A program made the translations under genes and the position numbers. DNA of 64,000 bases from positions 62,001 through 126,000 of the forward strand of contig CAVSME010000006.1 in the NCBI GenBank assembly GCA_963728985.1, in the 5' to 3' direction. Positions 15,300 to 24,185 of this stretch are shown here, piece by piece (the stretch's first letter is position 1; each line of letters starts with the position of its first letter). This stretch comes from DASXAI01 sp963728985. GTDB taxonomy: Bacteria; Actinomycetota; Acidimicrobiia; Acidimicrobiales; Ilumatobacteraceae. Below the pieces are notes generated by a model. That model saw only the letters and a list, made by a program, of their open reading frames with translations, was not told the DNA's origin and searched no databases.

Positions 15300-16560
15300 C
15301 ACCACGACCATCCGCTACCACCTGCCCGCCGACCGCCTGCCCACGGCCTGGTTCAACGCCCTGCCCCGCCTGCCCGAGCCGCTGCAACCGCCGCTGCACC
15401 CGGCCACGCGGGAGCCCATCGGCCCCGAGGCGCTCACGCCGCTGTTCCCGATGGCGCTCATCGCCCAGGAGATGTCGACCGACCTGTGGATCGACATCCC
15501 CGGCGAGGTCCTCGACGTGCTGCGCCTGTGGCGGCCCACCCCGCTCGTGCGGGCCCGGCGGCTGGAGCAGGCCCTCGGCACGCCGGCGCGCATCTACTAC
15601 AAGGACGAGTCGGGCAGCCCGGCCGGCTCGCACAAGCCCAACACGGCCGTGCCGCAGGCCTTCTACAACAAGGCCGAAGGGATCAAGCGCCTCACGACGG
15701 AGACCGGCGCCGGCCAGTGGGGCACCGCCCTCGCCTTCGCCACCGCGCAGTACGACCTGGAGTGCAAGGTCTACATGGTACGGACGTCGTTCGATTCCAA
15801 GCCGTACCGGCGGGTGATCATGGAGACGTGGGGCGCCGAGTGCGTGCCGTCCCCGGTCGCCGACCCGTCGTCGCCGGGCTCGCTCGGGCTGGCCATCACC
15901 GACGCCATCGTGGACGCCGCCCAGCGCGACGACTCGCACTACTCGCTCGGGTCGGTGCTGAACCACGTGCTGCTGCACCAGACGGTGATCGGCCTGGAGG
16001 CCAAGGAGCAACTGGCGCTGGCCGGGGAGACCAAGCCGGACGTGGTGATCGCTCCGTGCGGCGGCGGCTCCAACCTCGGTGGCGTGGCGCTGCCGTTCCT
16101 GGAGGACGCCGACGTGCGCCTCGTGGCGGTCGAGCCGTCGTCGTGCCCCACCCTCACCGAGGGCAGCTTCGAGTACGACTTCGGCGACACCGGGGGCATG
16201 ACCCCGCTGCTGCCGATGTACACGCTGGGCCACGACTTCATGCCGCCCTCGATCCACGCCGGCGGGCTGCGCTACCACGGCGATTCCCCCATCATCAGCC
16301 TGCTGGTGAAGGTGGGGCGCATGGAGGCCATCGCCTACCCGCAGGGCAAGGTGTTCGAGGCCGGGAAGCTGTTCGCCGTGGCCGAGGGCAAGGTGGCGGC
16401 GCCCGAGGCGTGCCACGGCATCCGCGCCGCCATCGACGAGGCCCTGGCGGCCAAGGAGACGGGCGAGGAGAAGGTCATCCTCTTCAACTACTGCGGCCAC
16501 GGCTTCCTCGACCTCGCCGCCTACGACGACTTCAACCACGGCCGCCTGATCGACGGGTAA
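15292..16560 (+). CDS. trpB2: TrpB2-type tryptophan synthase beta-like PLP enzyme
   Basis: TrpB2 proteins condense indole with serine (or O-phosphoserine) without a tight TrpA partner. The 422 residues carry the long N-terminal region typical of TrpB2 (PLHPATREPIGPEAL), WRPTPLVRARRLE, the PLP Lys in AGSHKPNTA, TETGAGQWG and the phosphate-binding CGGGSNLGG. ATG 15292 is chosen over GTG 15283 since AAAGGTGAG precedes it. It coexists with a canonical trpB at 17325. Indole salvage is a possible role. Confidence 0.92.
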   Translation: MSDTTTIRYHLPADRLPTAWFNALPRLPEPLQPPLHPATREPIGPEALTPLFPMALIAQEMSTDLWIDIPGEVLDVLRLWRPTPLVRARRLEQALGTPARIYYKDESGSPAGSHKPNTAVPQAFYNKAEGIKRLTTETGAGQWGTALAFATAQYDLECKVYMVRTSFDSKPYRRVIMETWGAECVPSPVADPSSPGSLGLAITDAIVDAAQRDDSHYSLGSVLNHVLLHQTVIGLEAKEQLALAGETKPDVVIAPCGGGSNLGGVALPFLEDADVRLVAVEPSSCPTLTEGSFEYDFGDTGGMTPLLPMYTLGHDFMPPSIHAGGLRYHGDSPIISLLVKVGRMEAIAYPQGKVFEAGKLFAVAEGKVAAPEACHGIRAAIDEALAAKETGEEKVILFNYCGHGFLDLAAYDDFNHGRLIDG

Positions 16561-16664
16561 CGGGGCGTACTGACGCGATTTATCAACCGTGAGCGCGTAC
16601 AACGCGCATGAGAACGGAATGAACCCCGGCTCGGGTCGGGTGCTCCGGTACCCTCCCGGCCGGG
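16561..16664. other. Intergenic region trpB2-trpF with small inverted repeats
   Basis: GCGTACTGACGCGA lies at 16565-16578; the same 14-mer recurs at 48877-48890 at the uvrC end. GCGCGT-ACA-ACGCGC (16593-16607) is a 6-bp stem with a 3-nt loop. The only promoter candidate is the TACCCT noted separately. Confidence 0.5.
16649..16654 (+). promoter_or_regulatory. -10 box TACCCT for trpF-trpB-trpA
   Basis: TACCCT followed by 10 nt and the ATG of trpF at 16665. No Shine-Dalgarno precedes trpF. Confidence 0.45.
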
Positions 16665-17318
16665 ATGTTCGTGAAGATCTGTGGCATCACCAACGAAGAC
16701 GACGCCCTGCTGTCGGTGGCGTTGGGGGCCGACGCCGTGGGCTTCGTGTTCGCCCCGTCAGTGCGCCAGATCTCGGTGAAGCACGCCTACGACATCGCCC
16801 GGCGCCTGCCGCCCGAGATCCTCACCGTGGGCGTGTTCCGCGACGCCGCGCCCGACTGGGTGGTCCAGCAGATGCGCGACGCCGGGCTGAAGGCGGCCCA
16901 GCTCCACGGCCACGAGACGCCCGAGGACACCCAGGCGGTGCGGCGCCAGATCGGCTTCGTCATCCAGGCCTTCCCGGCGGGCTCGCCCGCCCTCGAGCGG
17001 GCCGCCGCCCACGGCGCCGACGTCATCCTGGTCGATTCGGCCACCCCCGGCTCGGGCACCGTGTTCGACTGGTCGCTCGTCGACCAGGCCCCGCTCGACG
17101 CCAAGATCCTCCTCGCCGGGGGCCTCACCCCTGACAACGTGGCCACCGCCATCAGCCGGGTGAAGCCGTGGGGCGTGGACGTGTCGAGCGGCGTGGAGCG
17201 CGAGCCGGGCCGCAAGGATCCGGTGAAGCTGAAGGAGTTCATCGAGGCCGCTCGCGCCGCGGCCCCCATCCCGTACCGGGGGCCCGACGAGATGCCCTAC
17301 GACTGGGCCGACGAGTAG
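16665..17318 (+). CDS. trpF: Phosphoribosylanthranilate isomerase
   Basis: Amadori rearrangement of PRA to CdRP. The 217 residues show VKICGITNEDDA with the catalytic Cys, GADAVGFVFAPSVRQIS, VGVFRDA, LHGHE, DSATPGSGTVFDW, LLAGGLTPDNV and GVDVSSGVEREPGRKD with the catalytic Asp. A standalone TrpF argues against HisA being the dual-function PriA. The C-terminal tail past residue 200 is slightly longer than usual. trpB follows 6 bp later. Confidence 0.96.
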   Translation: MFVKICGITNEDDALLSVALGADAVGFVFAPSVRQISVKHAYDIARRLPPEILTVGVFRDAAPDWVVQQMRDAGLKAAQLHGHETPEDTQAVRRQIGFVIQAFPAGSPALERAAAHGADVILVDSATPGSGTVFDWSLVDQAPLDAKILLAGGLTPDNVATAISRVKPWGVDVSSGVEREPGRKDPVKLKEFIEAARAAAPIPYRGPDEMPYDWADE

Positions 17319-17324
17319 GTCGCC

Positions 17325-18484
<1,160 letters not shown>

Positions 18485-18488
<4 letters not shown>

Positions 18489-19258
18489 GGGCGATGGAGG
18501 AGAGGCTGCGGGCCAGCCGCGCCGCCGGACGCAAGCTGCTCGTGCCCTACGTGACGGGCGGCATCGACGGGTGGGAGGACGCCATCCGGGCTGCCGCCCT
18601 GGCTGGGGCCGATGCCGTGGAGGTGGGCATCCCGTTCTCCGATCCCGTCATGGACGGACCCGTGATCCAGGCCGCCAGCCAGAAGGCGTTGGAGGCCGGG
18701 GCGACGCCTGCCGGCATCGTCAACGCGCTGTCCCGCCTCGATGCCGGCATCCCGCTCGCCGTCATGACGTACTACAACATCGTGTTCCGCGCCGGCCACG
18801 AGCGCTTCGCCCGCTCCCTCGTGGACGCCGGTGTGGCCGGGGCGATCCTGCCCGACCTGCCGCTGGAGGAGGCGGGACCGTGGTGCGAAGCGGCCGATGC
18901 CGCCGGCGTGGAGACGGTGATGCTGGCGGCGCCGACCGCTCCCGACGAGCGCCTGCCCCGCATCTGCGAGCGGGCCCACGGGTTCATCTACGCCGTCGGG
19001 TTGCTCGGCGTGACGGGCGAGCGCGACCGGCTGGCCGACAGCGCCGTCGAGATGGCCCGGCGACTGAAGGCGGTGACCGACAAGCCGGTGCTCGTCGGGG
19101 TCGGCGTCTCGAACGCCGAGCAGGCGGCGCTGGCGGTGCGAGTGGCCGACGGGGTGATCCAGGGCGCCTCCGTGGTGCGGCGGCTCCTCGACGGCGGCCC
19201 CGAGGCGGTAGGCGCCTACGTCGCCGAAGTCCGGGCCGCCATCGACCAGGTGCACTGA
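18485..19258 (+). CDS. trpA: Tryptophan synthase alpha chain
   Basis: Cleaves indole-3-glycerol phosphate to indole and G3P, passing indole to TrpB. The 257 residues show VPYVTGGIDGWE (normally TAGxP), EVGIPFSDPVMDGPVIQ with the catalytic Glu and Asp, AVMTYYNIVFRAGHERFA, GAILPDLPLEEA and YAVGLLGVTGER. The VTGGID segment in place of the usual TAGDP is a mild oddity. Last gene of trpFBA. Confidence 0.95.
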
Positions 19259-19286
19259 GACCGTCGCGTGGTAGCAACGGAGCCCT

Positions 19287-19589
19287 ATGCCTGACTGTGA
19301 TCTGTGCGAGGCGGCGCGCATCACGCCGTGGTTCCACGAGGACGAGCTGTGCTGGATCGCCGAGTGCGAGATCTGCGCCGTGCCCATGGTGGTGTGGAAG
19401 AGCCACGACCCGAACCCGCCCGCCGCTGTGAAGGCCGAGCTGCACGCCCGCCTCGCCGACGTGGTGGTCGAGCACTTCGAGTTCGAGCACTACGTGGACG
19501 ACAACATGCGCAACATCCCGGACCATTACCACGCCCATGCCCGGCCCAAGGGCGGCTTCTTCGGCCACGGACTGAAACGGAAGAGCTAG
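19287..19589 (+). CDS. Small Cys-rich protein with an HxHxH motif, HIT-like
   Basis: 100 residues with five cysteines (4, 7, 22, 27, 30; two CxxC pairs) and HYHAHAR, an HxHxH at residues 80-84. HIT-family nucleotide hydrolases combine an N-terminal Cys pair with HxHxH, and PMVVWKSHDPNP could match their beta-strand before the helix. It is shorter than a standard HIT protein and the ending KGGFFGHGLKRKS is unfamiliar. A HIT-like nucleotidyl hydrolase is the best guess. CGGAG precedes the ATG. Its end overlaps vapC by 4 bp in convergent orientation. Confidence 0.6.
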   Translation: MPDCDLCEAARITPWFHEDELCWIAECEICAVPMVVWKSHDPNPPAAVKAELHARLADVVVEHFEFEHYVDDNMRNIPDHYHAHARPKGGFFGHGLKRKS

Positions 19590-20008
19590 GCGGTGTCGGG
19601 GCTGCGCAAGCGAACGCGCGGGAAATAGGTGCGATAGCGCGCCGGGTCACGGGTCAGCAGTTCGAGATCCTCGACTGCCGCGTGCGCGCCGATGAACAAG
19701 TCGGGAAGTGGCGAGGCGGACGGCCCACGATTGCGGCAATAGGCCATGAAGGCCTTGCCGGCGAGGAAGGCGGCCGACCACGGCAGCGGCGCCCGGCGGA
19801 AGTCGGATGGTGGGAGCGCGTCTTCCAGGTCCTCGACGCGCGAGAAGCGGATCGAGATCTCGGCGTACACGATGGGGTTGATGTACAGCGGTCCCGTCTC
19901 GGCGGCATCGGCGAGGGCGGCGGCCGACCACTCCGCCCAGACCGGGTCGTTGGTGAAGAGATCGAGCAGCACGTTCGAGTCGACCAGCGTCCCGGCGGCC
20001 ATCGTCAC
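19586..20008 (-). CDS. vapC: PIN-domain toxin of a VapBC pair
   Basis: Mg-dependent ribonuclease toxin, 140 residues. The PIN acidic residues are visible in TLVDSNVLLDLF, IVYAEISIRF, LPDLFIGAHAAVEDLELLTRDPARY. The GTG at 20006-20008 overlaps the vapB TGA by 4 bp; an ATG at 20002 is an alternative. Its target RNA cannot be inferred from sequence. Confidence 0.9.
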   Translation of the reverse strand: MTMAAGTLVDSNVLLDLFTNDPVWAEWSAAALADAAETGPLYINPIVYAEISIRFSRVEDLEDALPPSDFRRAPLPWSAAFLAGKAFMAYCRNRGPSASPLPDLFIGAHAAVEDLELLTRDPARYRTYFPRVRLRSPDTA

Positions 20009-20232
20009 TCGGGCCGGGTGAGGGCCATGATCTCGTCGGTCGTCATACCGATGTCGCCCCGGCCGCGTAGCCGTTCGGCCAGCCGTTGCCCGCGGCCGGC
20101 GCCGGTCCGGGCCTTGCGCACGATGATGGTGTCCCGTCGCCGCTCGAACTCCACCTCGGTGCCGGCGCCGATCCCCAGGACGTCGCGCAGCTCCTTCGGG
20201 ATGGTGATCTGGCCCTTCTCGGTGACCCGCAT
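20005..20232 (-). CDS. vapB: AbrB/MazE-type antitoxin of the VapBC pair
   Basis: 75 residues. The N-terminal swapped-hairpin DNA-binding domain is clear: RVTEKGQITIPKELRDVLGIGAGTEVEFE. The C-terminal tail (GRGDIGMTTDEIMALTRPE) would bind and block the VapC active site. It normally represses its own operon with VapC as co-repressor, and a palindrome sits directly at its start codon. Confidence 0.92.
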   Translation of the reverse strand: MRVTEKGQITIPKELRDVLGIGAGTEVEFERRRDTIIVRKARTGAGRGQRLAERLRGRGDIGMTTDEIMALTRPE

Positions 20233-20247
20233 GGTAGGAATCCTACC
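20233..20247 (-). promoter_or_regulatory. vapBC operator and -10 box
   Basis: GGTAGGA-A-TCCTACC is a perfect 7-bp inverted repeat touching the vapB ATG (20230-20232). On the minus strand it includes TAGGAT (20240-20245) 7 nt before the ATG, so operator, -10 and transcription start coincide. Binding by VapB-VapC would block initiation directly. Confidence 0.6.
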
Positions 20248-20275
20248 AGTCGGAGTACTACCGACGGCCGGCTGT

Positions 20276-20281
20276 TAGCCT
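20276..20281 (+). promoter_or_regulatory. -10 box TAGCCT for bcp
   Basis: TAGCCT, 7 nt, ATG 20289. It lies about 30 bp from the divergent vapBC operator. Confidence 0.5.
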
Positions 20282-20288
20282 TCCGGCC

Positions 20289-20744
20289 ATGCCGCTCACG
20301 CCAGGTGACAAGGCCCCGGCCATCTCGCTGCCCGACCAGGACGGCGCCCCGCAGAAGCTCTCGTCGTTCACGGGCCGCAAGGTGCTCGTGTACTTCTACC
20401 CGAAGGCCGACACCCCCGGCTGTACCACCCAAGCGTGCGGCCTGCGGGACATCGCCGGTGAGGTGGGCGACACCGCCATCATCGGCATCAGCCCCGACAA
20501 GCCCGCGGCCCAGAAGAAGTTCGACACGAAGTACCACCTCGGCTTCCCGCTGCTCTCGGACCCCGACCACGCCGTGGCCGAGGCGTACGGGGTGTGGCAG
20601 GAGAAGTCGATGTACGGCAAGAAGTACATGGGCATCCTGCGCTCCGCCTTCCTCATCGACGAGAAGGGGAAGATCGAGCAGGCCTGGTACAAGGTCAGCC
20701 CCAAGGACACGCCCACGAACCTCCTGAAGGCCCTCGGTTCGTGA
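20289..20744 (+). CDS. bcp: Thioredoxin-dependent peroxiredoxin, Bcp/PrxQ type
   Basis: Reduces hydrogen peroxide and organic hydroperoxides in the cytoplasm. The 151 residues show PGDKAPAISLPDQDG, VYFYPKADTPGCTTQACGLRD with peroxidatic Cys (about 45) and resolving Cys five residues on, and RSAFLIDEKGKI. It overlaps fabZ by 4 bp. Confidence 0.95.
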   Translation: MPLTPGDKAPAISLPDQDGAPQKLSSFTGRKVLVYFYPKADTPGCTTQACGLRDIAGEVGDTAIIGISPDKPAAQKKFDTKYHLGFPLLSDPDHAVAEAYGVWQEKSMYGKKYMGILRSAFLIDEKGKIEQAWYKVSPKDTPTNLLKALGS

Positions 20745-21166
20745 CGCTGCCGAACCCGGCCGACGTCCTGCCCCACCGGCCGCCGTTCCTCTTCGTCGAC
20801 GAGGTGACGGCGCTCGTGCCGGGGCAGTCGGCCGCTGGTACCTGGCACCTGACCGGTGAGGAGTGGTTCTTCCCGGGCCACTTCCCGGGCCGTCCCACGC
20901 TGCCCGGCGTGCTCATGTGCGAGGCCATCGCGCAGCTCGGCGCCGTCGCCGTCCTCAGCGACGAGCGCTACGCCGGGCGCCTGCCGCTGTTCGGTGGGCT
21001 CGACGGCGCCCGCTTCCGCCGCCAGGTGAGCCCCGGCGACACGCTGGAGCTGGCGGTGGAGCTCGATCGCATGTCAGCGCGGGGCGGCAAGGGCAAGGGT
21101 CGGGCCAGCGTCGGTGGCAAGACGGCGTGCGAGTGCGAGCTGATGTTCGTGATCGTCGACCCGTGA
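20741..21166 (+). CDS. fabZ: 3-hydroxyacyl-ACP dehydratase, FabZ type
   Basis: Hot-dog fold dehydratase of fatty acid elongation, 141 residues. VLPHRPPFLFVDEV, the catalytic His in FFPGHFPGRPTLPGVLMCEAIAQLGAV with the paired Glu, and RRQVSPGDTLEL are diagnostic. GTG at 20741 overlaps the bcp stop. It is separated from the other fab genes (22710-27021). Confidence 0.92.
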   Translation: MTLPNPADVLPHRPPFLFVDEVTALVPGQSAAGTWHLTGEEWFFPGHFPGRPTLPGVLMCEAIAQLGAVAVLSDERYAGRLPLFGGLDGARFRRQVSPGDTLELAVELDRMSARGGKGKGRASVGGKTACECELMFVIVDP

Positions 21167-21203
21167 GCCTCACGGAACGGCGGTCCGGGGCGTTGTTCTC
21201 GTC

Positions 21204-21680
21204 GTGAGCCTGCCGCCGTTCCAACGGCTCGTGGACGCCCATGCCACCGTCGTGCACCGCTACCTCGTGGCCGCGTTGGGCCGTGAGGACGCCAACGATG
21301 CCTTCCAGGAGACGTTCCTGGCGGCCCTGCGGGCGTATCCGGACCTGCGCTCGGCCGAGAACCTGCGGGGCTGGCTCTTCACGATCGCTCGCAACAAGGC
21401 CCTCGACACCCACCGGGCCCGCGCCCGGCGGCCGGTGCCGGTGGCGGCGATGCCCGAGGACGTCCGCCTCGACGCCACCGAGCCGACCAGCCCGGTGTGG
21501 GACGCCGTACGCCAGCTCCCGGATCGGCAGCGGCACGCGGTCCTGCTGCGCTACGCCGGCGACCTGCCCTACCGGGAGGTGGCGCTGGCCATGGGTGTGA
21601 GCGAGGTGGCTGCCCGCCAGCACGCCAGCACAGGCGTGAAGGCGCTCCGGAAAGGGGAGTGGGATGACGACGGTGACTGA
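21204..21680 (+). CDS. ECF-type RNA polymerase sigma factor
   Basis: 158 residues: region 2 (VHRYLVAALGREDANDAFQETFLAALRAYP, ENLRGWLFTIARNKALD) and region 4 helix-turn-helix (LPDRQRHAVLLRYAGDLPYREVALAMGVSEVAARQHASTGVKALRK). No anti-sigma factor is adjacent. The stop overlaps the ATG of the downstream methyltransferase by 17 bp, so the two are co-expressed and the sigma factor may control an alkylation response. Start GTG 21204 lacks a good Shine-Dalgarno. Confidence 0.88.
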   Translation: MSLPPFQRLVDAHATVVHRYLVAALGREDANDAFQETFLAALRAYPDLRSAENLRGWLFTIARNKALDTHRARARRPVPVAAMPEDVRLDATEPTSPVWDAVRQLPDRQRHAVLLRYAGDLPYREVALAMGVSEVAARQHASTGVKALRKGEWDDDGD

Positions 21681-22218
21681 GCTCTGGGACGGGGTGCTGC
21701 GGCGGGCCGACGCCGAGGGCCTGGTGGACGTGGCGTGGACGGTGCACGACTCGCCGGTCGGTCCGCTGGTGCTGGCGGCCACCGAGGACGGCGTGGTGAC
21801 GATCAGCTACCAGGACGCCGACGCCGTGCTCGACACCCTGGCGGCCCGCATCTCGCCCCGAGTGCTGGCCCTGCCCCGGCGGCTCGATCCCGCCCGCCGC
21901 CAGCTCGACGACTACTTCGCCGGCACCCGCCACTCGTTCGACCTCGACCTCGACTGGAGGCTGATGACGCCGTTCCAGGAGTCGATCATGCGGGTCGTGC
22001 ACGACGTGCCGTTCGGCCACGTGGCCACGTACCAGCAGGTGGCGACGGCGATCGGCCGGCCCACGGCGAGCCGCGCCGCCGGCGGGGCCAACGCCCGCAA
22101 CCCGATCGCCATCGTGGTGCCGTGCCACCGCGTCGTGGGCTCCGACGGCTCGCTGACCGGCTACGCCGGGGGCATGGACCGCAAGGCCTTCCTGCTCCGC
22201 CTGGAGGGTGCGCGGTGA
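21664..22218 (+). CDS. ogt: O6-methylguanine-DNA methyltransferase, first copy
   Basis: Suicide repair protein moving alkyl groups from O6-G to its own Cys. 184 residues; the active site is IVVPCHRVVGSDGSLTGYAGGMDRK with the acceptor Cys, preceded by TPFQESIMRVVHDVPFGHVATYQQVATAIGRP, the DNA-binding helix-turn-helix with Arg finger region. It has an N-terminal extension of about 25 residues over the second copy. Overlaps the next gene by GTGA. Confidence 0.9.
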   Translation: MTTVTELWDGVLRRADAEGLVDVAWTVHDSPVGPLVLAATEDGVVTISYQDADAVLDTLAARISPRVLALPRRLDPARRQLDDYFAGTRHSFDLDLDWRLMTPFQESIMRVVHDVPFGHVATYQQVATAIGRPTASRAAGGANARNPIAIVVPCHRVVGSDGSLTGYAGGMDRKAFLLRLEGAR

Positions 22219-22697
22219 GGCTGGACACGCCCCTCGGCCCGCTGCGCATCGCCGGCACGGACGACGCCGTCACCGCGGTGGCATGGGGCGACGCCGCCCC
22301 GAGCACCGGCCCCCTGCCGGCCGCCGTCGCCCTCGCCGCCGAGCAGCTCGAGGAGTACTTCGCCGGCGACCGCCGGGACTTCGCCGTGCCCATCGACCTC
22401 GGCGGGCTCGGGTCGTTCCAGCGCCAGGTGCTCGACCTGACCGTCGCCATCCCGTACGGCTGCACCCGCGCCTACGGCGCGCTGGCCGCCGACTTGGGCG
22501 ACCGCAGCGTGGTGCGGGCCGTGGGCGGTGCTCTGAAGCACAACCCGATCGCCGTGATCGTCCCGTGCCACCGCGTCGTGGCCGCCGACGGCGCCCTCAC
22601 CGGCTACGGCGGCGGTCCGATGACTGGCGGCCGTCTCGACGTGAAGAAGGCGCTCCTCGAGATCGAGCAGGGCGCGCTGCAGCAGAGCCTGTTCTGA
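22215..22697 (+). CDS. O6-methylguanine-DNA methyltransferase, second copy
   Basis: 160 residues with IVPCHRVVAADGALTGYGGG as the alkyl-acceptor site and LGSFQRQVLDLTVAIPYGCTRAYGALAADLGD. It is shorter than the upstream paralogue and clearly diverged, so this is not a recent duplication. GTG 22215. It ends 12 bp from the convergent fabF stop. The two copies may differ in lesion range. Confidence 0.88.
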   Translation: MRLDTPLGPLRIAGTDDAVTAVAWGDAAPSTGPLPAAVALAAEQLEEYFAGDRRDFAVPIDLGGLGSFQRQVLDLTVAIPYGCTRAYGALAADLGDRSVVRAVGGALKHNPIAVIVPCHRVVAADGALTGYGGGPMTGGRLDVKKALLEIEQGALQQSLF

Positions 22698-22709
22698 CCC
22701 GAGAGGACT

Positions 22710-23900
22710 TCAGTCCTCGACCACGCCGAGCGCCAGGCAGCCGTTGTGGCCGCCGAAGCCGAAGCTGTTCGACAGCGTGGGCCCGGGCTCCCACGGGCGG
22801 CGCTCGCCCATGACGAGGTCGATGTTCATGTCGGGATCGAGCTCGGTCGTGCCCATCGTGGGGGGGATGACCCTGTGGTCCATCGACAGCAGCACGGCGG
22901 CCGCCTCGAGCGCCCCACCGGCGCCGAGGGCATGACCGGTGACGCCCTTCGTGGACGTGACCGGCGGTCCGGGCGCACCGAAGACCTTGCTGATGGCCTC
23001 GGCCTCGGCGGCGTCGTTCAGCGGCGTGGACGTGCCGTGGGCGTTGATCTGGCGGATGTCCGCGGGGGTGAGGCCGGCGTCGGCGAGGCACAGCTCCATG
23101 CACGCCACCGCGCCGGTGCCGCCGGGGGACGGCGCCGTGATGTGGTGGGCGTCGGCGTTGCTGGCCGAGCCCAGCACCTCGCCCAGGATGCGGGCGCCGC
23201 GAGCGCGCGCCGACTCCAGCTCTTCGAGGAGCAGCACGGCGGCCGCCTCGGACATCACGAAGCCATCGCGCTTGGCGTCGAAGGGCATCGACACGCCGGT
23301 CGTGGACAGCGCTGTCATGTTGCGGAAGCCGGCGATGGAGGTCGGCGTGAGCGTCGACTCGGTGCCGCCGGCCAGCATGGCGTCGCAACGGCCCCACGCG
23401 ATGAGCCGCGCCGCGTAGCCGATGCCGTGGGTGGACGCCGCGCAGGCGGTCACGATGGTCTCGCACGGGCCCTGCCAGCCGTAGCGCATCGAGATCGACG
23501 CACCGCCGGCGTTGGCCATCATCATCGGCACCAGGAACGGCGAGACGCGTCTCTCGCCCTTCTGCAGGCGGGTCGTGATCTGCTCTTCGAGCGTGTTCAA
23601 CCCGCCGATGCCCGTCGCCACCACGACGCCCTTGCGGGCCGGATCGCCCGACGGCTCGCCGCCGGCGTCCTCGATGGCCATGGCGGCGGCAGCGAGGGCG
23701 AACTGCTGGAACCGATCGGCGCGCCGAGCCTCCTTCGGGTTGGCGAACCACGGCGACGGATCCCAGTCGGCGACGCCGCGCGTCGGACCGGCCTCGGCCA
23801 CGGGCCGCAACAGGCCCTCCCAGTACGCCTCCTTGCCGAGCCCGCACGGCGCCACCACGCCGATCCCGGTGACGACGATGCGGCGCCCTGTCCCCTCCAT
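22710..23900 (-). CDS. fabF: 3-oxoacyl-ACP synthase II
   Basis: Elongating condensing enzyme, 396 residues. RRIVVTGIGVVAPCGLG begins the thiolase fold; Cys-His-His triad: VTACAASTHGIGYAA, NAHGTSTPLND, and KGVTGHALGAGGALEA; the C-terminus ends SNSFGFGGHNGCLAL. ATG 23900 gives the standard N-terminus; the preceding bases CTGAGGGGAC offer a Shine-Dalgarno. Last gene of fabD-fabH-fabG-acpP-fabF. Confidence 0.96.
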   Translation of the reverse strand: MEGTGRRIVVTGIGVVAPCGLGKEAYWEGLLRPVAEAGPTRGVADWDPSPWFANPKEARRADRFQQFALAAAAMAIEDAGGEPSGDPARKGVVVATGIGGLNTLEEQITTRLQKGERRVSPFLVPMMMANAGGASISMRYGWQGPCETIVTACAASTHGIGYAARLIAWGRCDAMLAGGTESTLTPTSIAGFRNMTALSTTGVSMPFDAKRDGFVMSEAAAVLLLEELESARARGARILGEVLGSASNADAHHITAPSPGGTGAVACMELCLADAGLTPADIRQINAHGTSTPLNDAAEAEAISKVFGAPGPPVTSTKGVTGHALGAGGALEAAAVLLSMDHRVIPPTMGTTELDPDMNIDLVMGERRPWEPGPTLSNSFGFGGHNGCLALGVVED

Positions 23901-23914
23901 CCGAGCCCGTCCCC

Positions 23915-24151
23915 TCAGAGCTTGTTGACGACGAGGTCGTAGGCGCCGCCGACGGTGGTGATGCCCTCGAGATCCTCCTCGGGCACGGTGATGCCGAACT
24001 CCTCCTCGAGGGCCATCACCAGCTCGACGAGATCGAGGCTGTCGGCCTCCAGGTCCTCGGCGAAGCGGGCGTCGGGTACGACCTTGTCCTCGGGCACGGA
24101 CAGCACGTCGACCGCGCACTTCCGGAACCGACCGAACAGCTCTTCGTCCAC
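23915..24151 (-). CDS. acpP: Acyl carrier protein
   Basis: 78 residues, very acidic. The phosphopantetheine Ser is in DLEADSLDLVELVMALEEEF. The GTG at 24149-24151 is chosen because AAGGAG lies about 7 nt upstream; longer in-frame readings include non-ACP sequence. Between fabG and fabF, as in many fab clusters. Confidence 0.95.
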   Translation of the reverse strand: MDEELFGRFRKCAVDVLSVPEDKVVPDARFAEDLEADSLDLVELVMALEEEFGITVPEEDLEGITTVGGAYDLVVNKL

Positions 24152-24185
24152 GTCTTGCTCCTTGCTCGGGATGGGATGGTCGAGG

